Assembly: GCA_002007465.1 (NCBI GenBank) | Contig: LNAC01000232.1 | Location: forward strand, 3,330,172-3,394,171 | Length of the DNA: 64,000 bases | Source of the DNA: Ailurus styani | Taxonomy: Eukaryota; Chordata; Mammalia; Carnivora; Ailuridae | Direction: 5' to 3' | Part shown: in pieces, positions 46,780 to 59,900 of the stretch | Position numbering within the stretch: position 1 is the first letter of the stretch | Layout: every line of letters begins with the position of its first letter | Made by a program: the position numbers and the translations under genes | Notes under the pieces: model-generated | Seen by the model: only the letters and a program-made list of their open reading frames with translations | What the model was told of the DNA's origin: nothing | Database searches by the model: none

Positions 46780-47165
46780 AACTTTTTATTGAATTATAAC
46801 ATACATGCTTAAAAGTTCACAAAACTTAAGCGTGTAGCTTGACTAATTCTTACGAAGGTAAAAACTGCACACTCACACAAACACACAAAAGTCACCACCA
46901 CCCAGATCAAAATATAAAACATTACCAGTATCTCAGAAGCCTCCTTCTGGCTATGGGGAATGCTTTTGAGTTTTAGACCTGTATTCAAATCTTGATACTT
47001 TCACTTTCTTCTTGTGTGACTTTGGCAAATTGTTCAACCTCTTTGGGTCTCGGTTGAGCCACCTGTAAAGAAAGGATAATACTGCCTTATAAGATTGTTG
47101 AATTAAGAAGGTCATAAAATGTAAAATGTCTCTCACAGTGCCTAAAAATAGAGGTTTGCAATAAA
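46780..47165. repeat. Old L1 3' piece followed by a MIR
   Basis: 46780-46950 antisense L1-type ('tttttattgaattataacat'); 46950-47165 MIR ('cttgtgtgactttggcaaat'). Both just upstream of the TAF5 promoter. Confidence 0.6.
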
Positions 47166-47199
47166 CGGCAATTATTACAGTCAAATGTTACTGGCGGTC

Positions 47200-47392
47200 G
47201 CCAACTCCCACTTCCTGCCTTTCTGTCACTCACTTTTGAAAGTTGCTCTTGCTCCTATTCTTTTTCTCCTTCTTTCTCGCCCCTCCTACTGCCGTATATC
47301 GCCTTCCCAAGGTGTCGTAAAACGCTCCTCCCCGCCCTCCATGTGGCGAAAACGCAATCACGCTTGACGGCGCGAGGTGGCTCAGCCGCAAG
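47200..47392 (+). promoter_or_regulatory. TAF5: TAF5 promoter and 5' UTR
   Basis: Start of a CpG island that continues through exon 1 to about 47960. It contains CACTTCCTG (ETS-type core) at about 47208-47216 and no TATA box. The transcription start site cannot be read from sequence. Confidence 0.65.
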
Positions 47393-47400
47393 ATGGCGGC
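47390..47400 (+). promoter_or_regulatory. YY1-type motif overlapping the TAF5 start codon
   Basis: AAGATGGCGGC-type YY1 element containing the initiator ATG. Such motifs usually lie just downstream of the start site, which suggests a short TAF5 5' UTR. Confidence 0.6.
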
Positions 47401-47954
47401 GCTGGCGGAGGAGCAGACGGAGGTGGCGGTCAAGTTGGAGCCAGAGGGACCGCCGACGCTGCTACCTCCGCAGGCGGGGGACGGCGCTGGCGAGGGTGGC
47501 GGCGGCACTACCAACAACGGCCCCAACGGCGGAGGCGGGAACGTTGCGGCGGCGGCGTCGTCGGCCGGCGGGGATGGTGGGACCCCCAAACCCTCGGTGG
47601 CTGTCTCCGCCGTTGCTCCGGCGGGGGCGGCCCCGGTGCCCGCCGCTACTCCGGAGGCCGGCGCTCCCCACGACCGACAGACTCTGCTGGCCGTGCTGCA
47701 GTTCCTGCGGCAGAGCAACCTCCGCGAGGCCGAAGAGGCGCTGCGCCGTGAGGCCCGGCTGCTGGAGGAGACAGTGGCGGGCACCGGAGCCCCGGGAGAG
47801 GCGGACGGCGCCGGTACAGAGGCGGCTAGCGCGCTTCTCAGCCGGGTCACAGCCTCGGCCCCCGGCCCCGCGGCCCCTGACCCTCCGGGCACCGGCGCTT
47901 CGGGGGCCGCCGCGGTCTCGGGCTTAGCGACAGGTTCTGCGGCTCCGGGAAAAG
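47393..47954 (+). CDS. TAF5: TAF5 coding exon 1 (LisH)
   Basis: Codes MAALAEEQTEVAVKLEPEG..., residues 1-187, ending GSAAPGK plus one base before a GTGAGC donor. The LisH helix RQTLLAVLQFLRQSNL is at 95-110. GC content is so high that several other frames are also open; those are shadows. Confidence 0.97.
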
Positions 47955-50900
47955 GTGAGCCGCGGAGTCCCGGGGAGGCAGGGCACGAAGGGGAGCAAGC
48001 CGGGAAGACAGAGGCTGGCAGGCCTGCACCTCTGCGGGCTTGTTTTGAATTTCCTGGGCCCGCCTCTAGGGCCACATGCCCGCCCCTTTCTCTAGTGCGC
48101 CGGCTGCGCAGTCAAACCCTCTTCCAAGCTGTCAGTTCCAGTGAGAGGCTGAGGAGAGCTGTTGAGCTGAGGGATGTCTGGGGAGGGTGGGCGCTGAGAG
48201 GCGGGGACCTTCAGGCTTTTGGTCCCTTTCTTCTTTTTTCTGTTCTTGATCCTCGGCAGGTCTACATTAACACCCAGCAATATTTATACAGTTCTGTTCT
48301 AGCTTCTTTAAGTAATTACTAAAAATACTTTACATATCCTGATTGTCACAATTCCGCTGTGAGCTTAGACGTTACCTCTATTTTAGAGATGAGAAAACGG
48401 ACTCGGAAAGGCCAAGGGACTTGCTTTGGACCAAAGAGCCAGGGAGTGATGGAACATAGTGTAGCCAGTATTTCGCACAATGTAGGCTAACTAGTGTTAA
48501 ACCTTTTGGAGAATGCAGATTTCTGGGTGTCACTTCAGACTTAGTGAATCAGATCATGTAGAGGTGGAGGCTAGGAATCTCCATTTTTGGATATATGCTT
48601 CCAAGGGATATTAATGTGTGGCAGAGGTTGAGAATGCATTTATAGGAATAGGCTTTGGACAGACCTGGCTTCAGACTCTTGTCTCTGTTGCTTTTACTTG
48701 TGTGAAGCTGATCGTCCTGAGGTTAGGGGGTTTTCTTTTCTCCCCCCCCATTAAATGGATTATTGTGAGGCTCAGAAATAGTGTGTGTGTATGTATATAT
48801 ATATATATATATGTTATGCCTGGTACTGATAAGTATATGCCTACCACCTAACACTTAACACCTGAGACCTCCCTCCCCAGCCTTTTCCTAGCAAATGTAG
48901 TTGCAAAGTCCATGCAGTAAAATTCCTACACAATATGAGGTCTCAAAGGTGATCCTGAGCTGATAATGATAATTCAACGTTTATTGAATTAAGTTATCTA
49001 GTGCAGAGCCTCTAGCCAAATTAATCTATTTATGAGACCTAATCTTTGCAGCATTGCCAGAAGTGAAGTGTGAATATGTAGCATTGTATCCCACAAATAG
49101 AAATGTGCAAAAATCTGACTGAGAGGAATGTTTTCTGAATGCTGAACTTTGTGAATGAACTATAAGATGGATGAATTATGTTGGTTATTTTTCTGTAATC
49201 TCATTCTTCAGAAACTCGACCTATCATAATTCAGAAACCATTAAGAAGGAAAAGAGGCCATCAGAGTAACCAAAAGAACTTAAAGCATTTGTGCAGTGAA
49301 GAGCACAGCAGTATTATAATTGCAACTTAAAATTTTCCAACAATCAAACTTTGATTAGATTGACAGGTGTATCATTGTTTAGTATTGGTATATTCCAAAT
49401 AAATACTCATATTTTCTGCCTTGGCATGATATTATGGAAATTATTTTAAGCATATAAATTGAGTTATCTTTTGGCAACAAATAAGGCTCGTCCTTCCCTT
49501 GAAACGCTTGCATTTTATAAGGAGTGATAGATTACACATACACAGGTTAGGATGTGTTACAAGAAAGTTACAAAATACTTAGGTAGGTCAGAGAGCTGGG
49601 ACTGTTACTTCAGGGCATGTCTTGGTGGTGGTGGGTGCCATTTACACTGAGCCTTGAGGGGATTAATATAGTTTTTTGATTTGCACATATCATGTTTTAT
49701 GAAATTTGTCTTTGAGGTAGCTGCAGGAAAAATATTGAACCTTTTTGTTACTGATCTGAAAATTTTATTTTAAGATATGGACAAGCCGAAGGAATTTTGG
49801 ATAGGGACTGAAACAGTTCCATTGAAAGATTGTGTGATTGTTTTGGGGAAGAGACTTTGAGAGGAGAGGGACAAACATCCAAGAAACAGATTACCTCTGA
49901 CTAAGGCAAAACAGCCTTAGTCACTTGGTATATATTTTTGAAATACATTTTTTGAAAGTTGTTCTTCATTTTTTAAACAGTTGGAAGTGTAGCTGTAGAA
50001 GACCAGCCGGATGTCAGTGCTGTGCTGTCAGCCTACAACCAACAAGGAGACCCCACAATGTATGAAGAATACTATAGTGGACTGAAACACTTCATTGAAT
50101 GTTCCTTGGACTGCCATCGGGCAGAATTATCCCAACTCTTTTATCCTCTGTTTGTACACATGTACTTGGAACTAGTCTACAATCAACATGAGAATGAAGC
50201 AAAATCATTTTTTGAGAAGTACGTGAATTTTATATATATTATATATATAACACATATATATAATGTATATACACATCTGTAACCACACAAATTTAAGATT
50301 GTAACTGAAAAAGTATTTCATGAAGGAGAGGTACCTCGTGCTAGGAGAACCTAAAAAGAGGGAGTTTGATCTAGTTGGAGAAGTCAGGGAAGGCTCCCAG
50401 AGGAAGTGATGCTTGAGGTAAGATCTGAAGATTGGGTAGGAGCTAACCAGATGAAGAGAAGAGGGAAAAGCACGTGTGACACCTCTGGTGGGAGGGATCA
50501 TGGTAGGTGCAGAGATGAAAGAAGGCCAGTGTGGCTGGAGCAGAGTATGGGATTGAAGCTGGGCTGGAACAGGCAGGTTCTCAGGCCATGTTGAGGCTCT
50601 TTGTTTATCCTGAGAGCAGTAGTGGGTTATATTGGGTAGTATTAGATCTGGCTGAGATTCACAGAAAACTCCAACAATAATGACCTAAATAAAATAAAAG
50701 TTTATTTTTTGTTTTTATCCTAAGAGCAATAGGAAGCTGTATTAGGATTAGGTTAGACTGAGAGTGACTGAAAACCCAAACAGTAGAGGCTTAAATTCGA
50801 TAAAAGATTATTTCTCTCTCATAAAGATTAGGCAGTCCAGGACTCGTATGGAGTCTTTGATTACCAGGAACCTAGGCTTTCTCCATCTTGATACTCTTCC

Positions 50901-53900
50901 ATCCTTGTCATGCAGCTTCCTCCTGTGGCACAAGATGGCTCTTTGGCTCTGAGCAATCACATCAGTGTTATAGTCAGCTGGAAGGGCATACATCATTCCT
51001 TGAAGCTGCACACACCTCTTCCTTTTTTTTAATGTCATTAGGCAACAGCTACAATCACCTACAAAGGAGGTAGGAGTGTGGCCTTTGCCTAGGTGTTTAT
51101 GTGCTCAGCTAATATTCAGGTATTCTGTCGTGGAGGAAGAAAGCAAAAAACGATGTTTGGGGACGGCGAGGTGTCTCTGCTACAGAAGTCATTGGAGGAC
51201 CATGTCATTATTAGATTTGCATTTTTAAAAATTTTATTTATTTTTTTATGTAATCTCTTCACCCAGCATGGGGCTGGAACTCACAACTTCGAGATCAAGA
51301 GTTCTCTACCTCTACCTCTACCTGTCTCTACCACCTGAGCAAGCCAGGCACCCCGATTTGCATTTTAAAAGAGACTTTATGAGGTCGGGAAAATAGATGG
51401 TGGGGGGGGGCAGAGTGACTTTAGAGTCACGAGTTTGGGAGGTTATTGTAGTGGTTCTCAACACAGGGTAATATTATTCCTGCTTCCCCTGGGCTATTTG
51501 AAAATGTGTGGAGGTGTTTTGGTTGTCATAATGACTAGGGTGGGGAAGATCAGGTGGCTTAGGGATGCCAGATGTTCTAATTTGTGCAGGTAGTCTGCAT
51601 AGCAAAGAATTGTTCTGCCCCAAAATGTTCTGTTGAGAAACACTAGACTAGGTTACAGTAGCGTTTGTGAAGGTAAGTAGGCATATTGGTGAGGCAGTTG
51701 GTGATGGATTGGATATTGAGGTGAGGGAGATGAAGGTATTATTGATAACCCCTAGGTTTCTGCCTCCTCCATCTGGATGGGGGAGTGCCCTTCACTAAGA
51801 TAGAAAACCCTGGAAGAGGACCTGTTTTGTCAGGTTGTGGAGTAAGCTTGACTTCACATTTGAATATGCCTTTGATTCATTTAAGAGATACCAAGTCGAC
51901 AGGTGAATGATATAGAAAGCTCTGGAGCTCTGAGGAGATGTAGGGACTGGAGCCATAAATTGGAGTTGCATATAATATTGATGGATATGGATGAGATTGT
52001 CTGGGGTGGGGGTGGGGGTTATGAAATAAGTCAGTGAGAGGGTTAGGCCTTGAGGAACTCCAACATTTGCAGTAGGAGAGTAAAAGAGTAGAAGAGGTGG
52101 CCAAGTAGAAGAGTTATGTAAGGAGAGGCCAGAGGAGTAGGAAGAAACCAGGAGGGTATTGAGTTATAGAAGCCAAAGAAAGGAGTGGTTAAAAAGGAGG
52201 CAGTATTTAACAGTTTGAATGAGAGCATTTTAGTATAAGCAATAGACCCAAAAGCCAGTATTTGTCAGATAACACAAGTAGTGGTAATACAGGAATGATG
52301 GAACTCAGGACAGTTAGCTTCTATGCCATTATGTCCATTCATTATTGTATGATGCCTAATAGAAGGTTTATAAAGCAAATGTTCTGTAACTCAGCATTTT
52401 TGAAAAAATGAACAAAGGCTGATGATGACAGAACTTCTACTCTAACCTAATTTTTCTTACAGTATTGTCATCAAAAAACCTCTTTCTCTCCCAGTCTCAT
52501 GGGATAGCCATCTCCTCACGTAGGAAGCTGGAATATCCTGGGGGACTATCTCCTTGTTATGGACAGTCTCAGCCTTTGCCCAGACACCATGCTCAGATGA
52601 GGTGATGGGCAGTGACCGATGTGAACACCAAGAGGCTGAGATTTCTAATTCCACTGAAATCTTGGACAGAAACCCTTAGTTCATGTCTTGATGAGTCATA
52701 AAAGGGTAACTTGGGTAACAGTTTAGGCATCTATTGGCTGTGTATCAGAGCTAGAGCCTAATAGCTTATGTCCTCTAAATGTTTTTGCATTGTTTGCTGC
52801 TCTTAGTGAGTGCCAAATATATGATCTTTAATTTTACTTTATCAGGAAAATTAAGATTTGTAGAAACAAAAGTACATTTAAATTTACTGTCACCAAGGCT
52901 GAAAGCTTTACTTAATTACCTTTGGTAATGGTGAGTAAATGGAAGTGTTCATTCTTTGGTATCAACATTTGTTTGTCCTTTAGTCATATTATTATACTGA
53001 TGTTTAATAAATATGTCTGGTATTAAGAATTCAAGAAATCATTGAAAATATTGGGTTTTATGAGAATGCCATGTATTGATTATTTTTAAGAGACTGGGTG
53101 ATAGGTTTATTGAGTTAATTATACTAGTTTCTACTTTTGTATATGTTTCAAATTTTCCATAATAAAAAGTTTTAAAAAGTGGGTTTCAAGAGAACATAAA
53201 ATTTAGTAAAGCGGAAATTCTAATTCAAATGTCTACCAGTGGTGGATATCTTTCATTCACTTATGGTATTTATTTCAAATTCTCTTAAAATGTTAATGAT
53301 ACATTTCATTAGAGAATTTAAATTTTTAATTTCAGGATGAATTCAGAAACTGAATTGTAATCATTTTGAAATGAGTTACTTCTGATCCTGTAGCTTAGTC
53401 CAGGATTATTCAGACTGCTACGTTGAAAATATTCTGGGATGTTTATAAATATATGGGGGAGAGCAGATCCCTTAATGATTACATTGAAAAATGACTTTTT
53501 AAAATCACTGAAACAGGTTCCATGGAGATCAGGAATGTTATTACCAGGATGACCTACGAGTATTATCTAGTCTTACCAAAAAGGAACACATGAAAGGGAA
53601 TGAGACCATGTTGGATTTTCGAACAAGTAAATTTGTTCTGCGTATTTCCCGTGACTCGTACCAACTCTTGAAGAGGCATCTTCAGGAGAAACAGAACAAT
53701 CAGATATGGAACATAGTTCAGGAGCACCTCTACATTGACATCTTTGATGGGATGCCGCGTAGTAAGCAACAGATAGATGCGATGGTGGGAAGTTTGGCAG
53801 GAGAGGCTAAACGAGAGGCAAACAAATCAAAGGTATGGGAATAAACCTAAGAACTATATAATGCAGATTATGAAAAACTGTAGCATTTCCATCTACATAA

Positions 53901-56900
53901 TATACACATTTTTCTTACAGCTAGTTTGGGAATAACTGAACCCTGTATATTAAGTTTCATGTTCTAAGGATGATGTGTAAATTAGTGAGAATTTGGGAAT
54001 GGTTGCATTTAACAGAACCCTGACTACAGTGACTGAAACAAATAAGGGATTTTGCATACATATAATGAATTGCAGAAGAAAGCCCTCTTGCTCTGGCATA
54101 AGGGCTCCTTTTAGTTTCTCCTCCATCATCTTTAGAATGTGGCTTTCTTCTTTGTGCTCACATATGGCTCTTGCAGCTCCAGCATCACACCTGCATTCCA
54201 GGAAGGCAGAAGGGGGAGGACAAAAGGCATATCCCTGCTAAATCTCTTATCAGGAAAACAGTATTTTTTTTTGGAAAAAATCAGGAAAACAGTCATCTGT
54301 TGGCCAGAATGACTTTATATGGCTATTCGTAGCTGCAAGGGAGTCTGGGAACAGAAATGATTTAACTGAGCATATTGCTGCTCCAACAAAATCAGGGTTC
54401 TGTTAGTAAGGAAGAAGGGGAAATTGGCTATTGGGTAGACAAGTACAGAATCTGTTTCAGGGTATAAATTACTGTATTGTAATTGTGATTCATCCTATCA
54501 AGATATGAAAAGGGTGTATTAATGAATGAAATACTAATTTTGAAAATGTTGGCTTTTTTGACTTGTAGGTATTTTTTGGTTTATTAAAAGAGCCAGAAAT
54601 TGACGTGCCTTTGGATGATGAAGATGAAGAAGGAGAAAATGAAGAAGGAAAACCTAAAAAGAAGAAGCCTAAAAAAGATAGCATTGGATCCAAAAGCAAA
54701 AAACAAGATCCTAATGCTCCACCTCAAAACAGGTGAGGAAAAAACTTAAGGAACATGTGTGGAGGTTTAAGATGAACTGTTATTACAGAGAATTCAGTTT
54801 CTTAATAGGGTGATTTTCAGTCTGTTTTTCTTTCACAGAATCCCTCTTCCAGAGTTGAAAGATTCAGATAAGTTGGATAAGATAATGAATATGAAAGAAA
54901 CCACCAAACGAGTACGCCTTGGGCCAGACTGTTTACCCTCCATTTGTTTCTATACATTCCTCAATGCTTACCAGGTTGGTAAAGTAATTGTGCAATTGCA
55001 GCCTGGAGAGTCATGTAATAGGGTGACTTACCACTAAAAGAAACTTAGATGTATTAACTAAGATGGAGTTTTCTTTTTTAAACTCTTGCTGTAAATATAG
55101 CTTGAAGGCAGAAGTTAGGAAAGGATAATTGGACACCTCTTGGAATAGATAGAAGGCAAGGTTGAAAAGACCTTTAGCAACTTGCAGGTACCAGAATGTT
55201 GCTTATGTGTGTCCCTTGTTTTACTGATCAGAATTCTGCTAGCCTTTGAGGAGGTGGGAACTCTAGTTTAGCTCTACTGAACTTGGCTTAAGTACTTATA
55301 TAAACTTAATACTTTTTATTAAGGATTCTATATGTCTTTATAGATTGTATGTAATAAGCTGCTGATGATATATTTACTAAAGTACAAAAATGATTAACAT
55401 TTTCTTCATCTCATGTGCTTTAAATTTGGAGGACAAAAGGGGTGAATGGTGATATGTTTGTTCTCAAAGTAAAAATTTTTAAACAGTGGGTTTCATGGGA
55501 GAATGAAATCTTTTCTATGAGAAAAAGTTATCATTATGTAGTTTCTAAGATGTAATTTTTTTCCCAAGACCATATTGTGTAGTATAAAGTTTTTATTTTT
55601 TTATTGGCAGGGCCTCACTGCAGTGGATGTCACTGATGATTCTAGTTTGATTGCTGGAGGTTTTGCAGATTCAACTGTCAGAGTGTGGTCTGTGACACCC
55701 AAAAAGCTTCGTAGTGTTAAACAAGCAGCAGGTAACTGAGATGACTTGTGAGGATGTGAACTCACCCTTAGTGTACACCAATCTGGATTCCATGGAGTGT
55801 ACATGAGATTGTGATCTCAGCAGAATTTCACTTGATTTTACTTTAGCTCAAAATGCTAACATTCCCAAGCAAAAAGTACATTGGAGTGGCAATCAGGAGA
55901 CTGGGGTGTTAGACTGGTTTAACTTTCTTAGGCCTCAATTTTCTCATCTGTAGACTAAGGGGATTGGGCTAGAAAACTCCATACGTTTAAAAATCTTATT
56001 TTCTGACTATTTGCCTGTGAATTTTAAAAATGCCTTTAAATAATGGGAGAGTACTTTCTGTTTTAGCTCTAAAAATGGCTTAAAAAGAATTAATTTTAGG
56101 ATTTCACTTTAAAGAAAGTTTCTTGCTAAACATATTATTTAAACAAGATAATACATTTTCAGAAAATTTTTAATATTTACGTAGTTTTCATTTGTGTATG
56201 ATATATTGGGTTACTTTGGGTTTTAATCATAGTTCTGACACTTAGCAGCTATGTGCATTCTGGCAAATTGTTAACTGTCCTGAACCTCAGTTTCCTCTTC
56301 TGTACACTGGGATGGTTAGAGGCATCAACACTGTGGGTGGTATGGAGGAGGACTGTTCAAATGTTAGTTCTTCTGAACCATGATGTGACTGCCTTGAAAT
56401 ATTCTAATGAATGTACTTTTTTTTTAAATGAATGTATTTTAAAAAATCAATATTTTTGGACCATTTTAGATCTTAGCCTCATAGACAAAGAATCAGATGA
56501 TGTCTTAGAAAGAATAATGGATGAGAAAACAGCAAGTGAGTTGAAGATTTTGTATGGTCATAGCGGGCCTGTCTATGGAGCCAGCTTCAGTCCGGATAGG
56601 TAACATACAAACAATGAAAAATTAAATACTGCTGTATTATATTGAGATAATATATAAGTTAATTACTGGAAACATGTTGGGAAAAATTCTGTTAGAAAAA
56701 TATCATGGATGCCTCTTATGCATTATCTTTTAGAATCTTGCCATTTGCTAATTCATCTTGGGGTAGTGGTGAACAAGATAGCAACTTAATATGTACCCAA
56801 ATTTATAGAATCAAGATGCACAGCTCCAGGGTTTGTTGGCTTTAAAAATTAGCTTCAGTTTTTGTAACGCTGATAGGGGCTGAATTACCTCTTTGGGTTC

Positions 56901-59900
56901 CTGTCTTGGGTCTGTGGCTACTGCTGTATTCCATCATCTCCAAATTCAGAACAGATTCCTGATATTAAAGGCATGTTAGCTGTCAATTGAAGATTTTGTG
57001 TAATCGGGCGCCTGGGTGGCTCAGTGGGTTAAAGCCTCTGCTTTCGGCTCAGGTCATGATCTCAGGGTCCTGGGATCGAGGCCCGCATCGGGCTCTCTGC
57101 TCAGCAGGGAGCCTGCTTCCCCCTCTCTCTCTGCCTGCCTCTCTGCCTCCTTGTGATCTCTCTCCCGCTGTGAAATAAATAAATAAAAAATCTTAAAAAA
57201 AAAAAAAGATTTTGTATAATCAAAAGAACTAAGAGGATACTGAAAAGGGAATTTGAAACCCACAAATAGGTTATTTGCTTATTTTTCATGATCTCTTAGC
57301 ATTCTGTAAAAAATGGGAGAGAATTTTATAATAACCATTTGTATCTTAATTGGATAACTTTCAATCCATCAACATTTTCATCTTTATGAAATCTTGATAG
57401 GGCTTAGCCAGATGATACATTTTTACTTGAGGGAAACCTCTAATTTCAGTGAAAACCATAATAGTTTGAGTGGTTCAGCTTTTGTGTTTATCCCTGAAAA
57501 AGGTAAAGTATTACTACATGTCTTAGTATTTTTTGGTTTTTTGGTGAAAAAAACATTTCCTTTTAAATGCTTATGCAAGTCAGAGAAGAAAAGAGCATCT
57601 CCATTTTAAAGTAAAAGATTGTTGAGTTTTAAGTGACATCTTATATCACATTTCTTAGCTTTTCTCAACTGACCTTTTTAACTGACTTTCTGTTGGTACC
57701 CTTTGGTATAATTTTATATAAGAAGTGTGGTTTTTCCAATATATTTAAAAAAATAATCTAACCTCGGGGTGCCCGGATGGCTCAGTCGGGTTGAGTGTCT
57801 GCCTTCAACTCGGATCATAATTCCAGGGTCCTGAGATCCAGCTCCTTGCTCCGTGGGGAGCCTGCTTCTCCCTCTCCCTGCCTTTCCCTGTTTGTGTGCT
57901 CCCTCTCTGTGTGTCAAATAAATAGACAAACTCTTAAAAAAAATAATCTAACCTCACTTAGTAGGTGCTCGGTAAATGTAGAGTATTAGAGCTAACATTA
58001 GTTTGGTTATTACTTTCAACTTTTGTTATCTACTGTGAATTCCATGTATAAAGTAAAAGATGTAGCATGTCAGGTTAGCTATATTTATCATACTCAAATG
58101 TACAGAGAAACTGGACGGGTAACTAAGTTATTCTGGGAATCAAATATATTCTGTTCTCTTCTCTCAGGAACTACTTGCTTTCCTCTTCAGAGGATGGAAC
58201 TGTTAGATTGTGGAGTCTTCAAACATTTACTTGCTTGGTGGGATATAAAGGACACAACTACCCAGTATGGGACACACAGTTTTCTCCATATGGATATTAT
58301 TTTGTGTCAGGGGGCCACGATCGAGTAGCTCGGTAAGAACATTGTGATCTTTGACTGGCAGAATGGTTTCTTTTTAAGGGAATTACAAGCTCCAGCCAAA
58401 CTCATTTTCACTTCTATTATTTGGGATCAAGTTTTTGAGATTGTCAGCATTTATAGCTCCTTATTCGAAAATGAATTTGGAGAGTATTACTATGTCTGCA
58501 TTTATGTCCATATTGAGTTCTCCTTTTTTCCCCCTCAAGCTATTTAACATGCTTCCAGCCCCTCCCACCAGCTAGATTTTCACTACCACTGTATTGCTGG
58601 TGTTTTCTTGTTATCTCCTTAAAAGTTCAGGATGATGTAACTCAGGTTAGAAACTAATTTTATGGTGACCAAACTACCAAAAACTACTTTTCTATGGGTT
58701 AGACTAGGAATTGGGGTAGGAAAGGTGGGTACATACAGAGAACTACAGAATTGAAAAAATTTTGTACTAGGTCAACTTAGCTTTCCTTATGTTATTTTGT
58801 CTCAATCATTACATTTTTTCCCCCCTCAGGTAGGCAGTGAGGGGGACCTATTTGGAGCTAACATCTCACATAGGTGTTTCTGTATTTATTTTAGAGTTTT
58901 GGCAGTTAACTATTACTTTTTTTTTTTGCTTTCAATGCACTTTTTAAAAGGCTCTGGGCTACAGACCACTATCAGCCTTTAAGAATATTTGCTGGCCATC
59001 TTGCTGATGTGAATTGTACCAGATTCCATCCAAATTCTAATTATGTTGCTACGGGCTCTGCAGACAGAACCGTGCGGCTCTGGGATGTCCTGAATGGGAA
59101 CTGTGTAAGAATATTCACTGGACACAAGGTAATTTATACCTTTATTATTACGGCACACAAGGTTGTTCTTGAGATAAAAATATTTTAAAAATTAACCAGT
59201 AACCCATTTTAAAGAAACTATTCAATTCCACTAAGCTTTAAAATTCTAGCTTTCTCTTACTTTCTTAGATATTTTTAACCCACTGTTCATTCTTTCCCTG
59301 GATTTCTTTTCTAGGGACCAATTCATTCCTTGACATTTTCTCCCAATGGGAGATTCCTGGCTACAGGAGCTACAGATGGCAGAGTACTCCTTTGGGATAT
59401 TGGACATGGTTTGATGGTTGGAGAATTAAAAGGCCACACGGATACAGTCTGTTCACTTAGGTTTAGTAGAGATGGTGAAATTTTGGCATCAGGTAAATGA
59501 CTAGAAACGGCTTTGTGTTAAAGGGTAAATGGTACGTTGAAATGAGACACTTAGTGTTGACTCTGTTAGGTTTTGCTTCTCTTAGTCATGATTCCAGAGT
59601 ATCCCCTGATGTGTGTGTTGACTTCTCAGGTTAAACTGACTGAAATGGTGCTTTAGAAGAGTTTATTAATCAAATTTAATTTTTTTCACCAGAAATACAC
59701 AGTAAATATATGAAGTATATCTGACAATGTCACAACCTAAATATGGTAGATACTACTAAATGGTTTCCTTTGACTTCCCCTTAGGTTCAATGGACAATAC
59801 AGTCCGGTTGTGGGATGCTGTCAAAGCATTTGAAGATTTAGAGACCGATGACTTTACTACAGCCACTGGGCATATAAATTTACCTGAGAATTCACAGGAG

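Larger units (their letters stand above)
29780..47200. other. Intergenic region between divergent PCGF6 and TAF5
   Basis: About 17.5 kb with no supported gene. Filled by SINEs (many nested), L1 ORF2 fragments (33.8, 39.3-40.0, 41.4, 43.2 kb), LTR-type repeats (31.6, 37.65-38.5, possibly 40.1-40.9 kb), hAT relics and MIRs. Unnamed stretches: 30.1-31.2, 35.8-36.95, 42.2-42.9, 43.5-44.1 and 44.8-45.6 kb. Confidence 0.8.
50219..53516 (+). other. TAF5: TAF5 intron 2
   Basis: 3.3 kb. Two antisense LINE-2 blocks, one short SINE, a MER5-type hAT relic and an L1 3' end next to 53.1 kb. Between 52.3 and 52.95 kb nothing is recognised. Confidence 0.75.

Noticed and set aside
47343..47927. Arg-rich plus frame overlapping TAF5 exon 1
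   Set aside because: Shifted frame with a non-ATG start; the true frame is fixed by the LisH motif and splicing into exon 2.
47230..48075. Long minus-strand open frame (281 codons) across TAF5 exon 1
   Set aside because: It is the complement of GC-rich TAF5 coding sequence, low-complexity Ala/Pro/Ser, with no domain.
47955..48322. Extension of the TAF5 exon 1 frame past the donor
   Set aside because: Read-through of intron 1. The GTGAGC donor and phase match with exon 2 show the exon ends at 47954.
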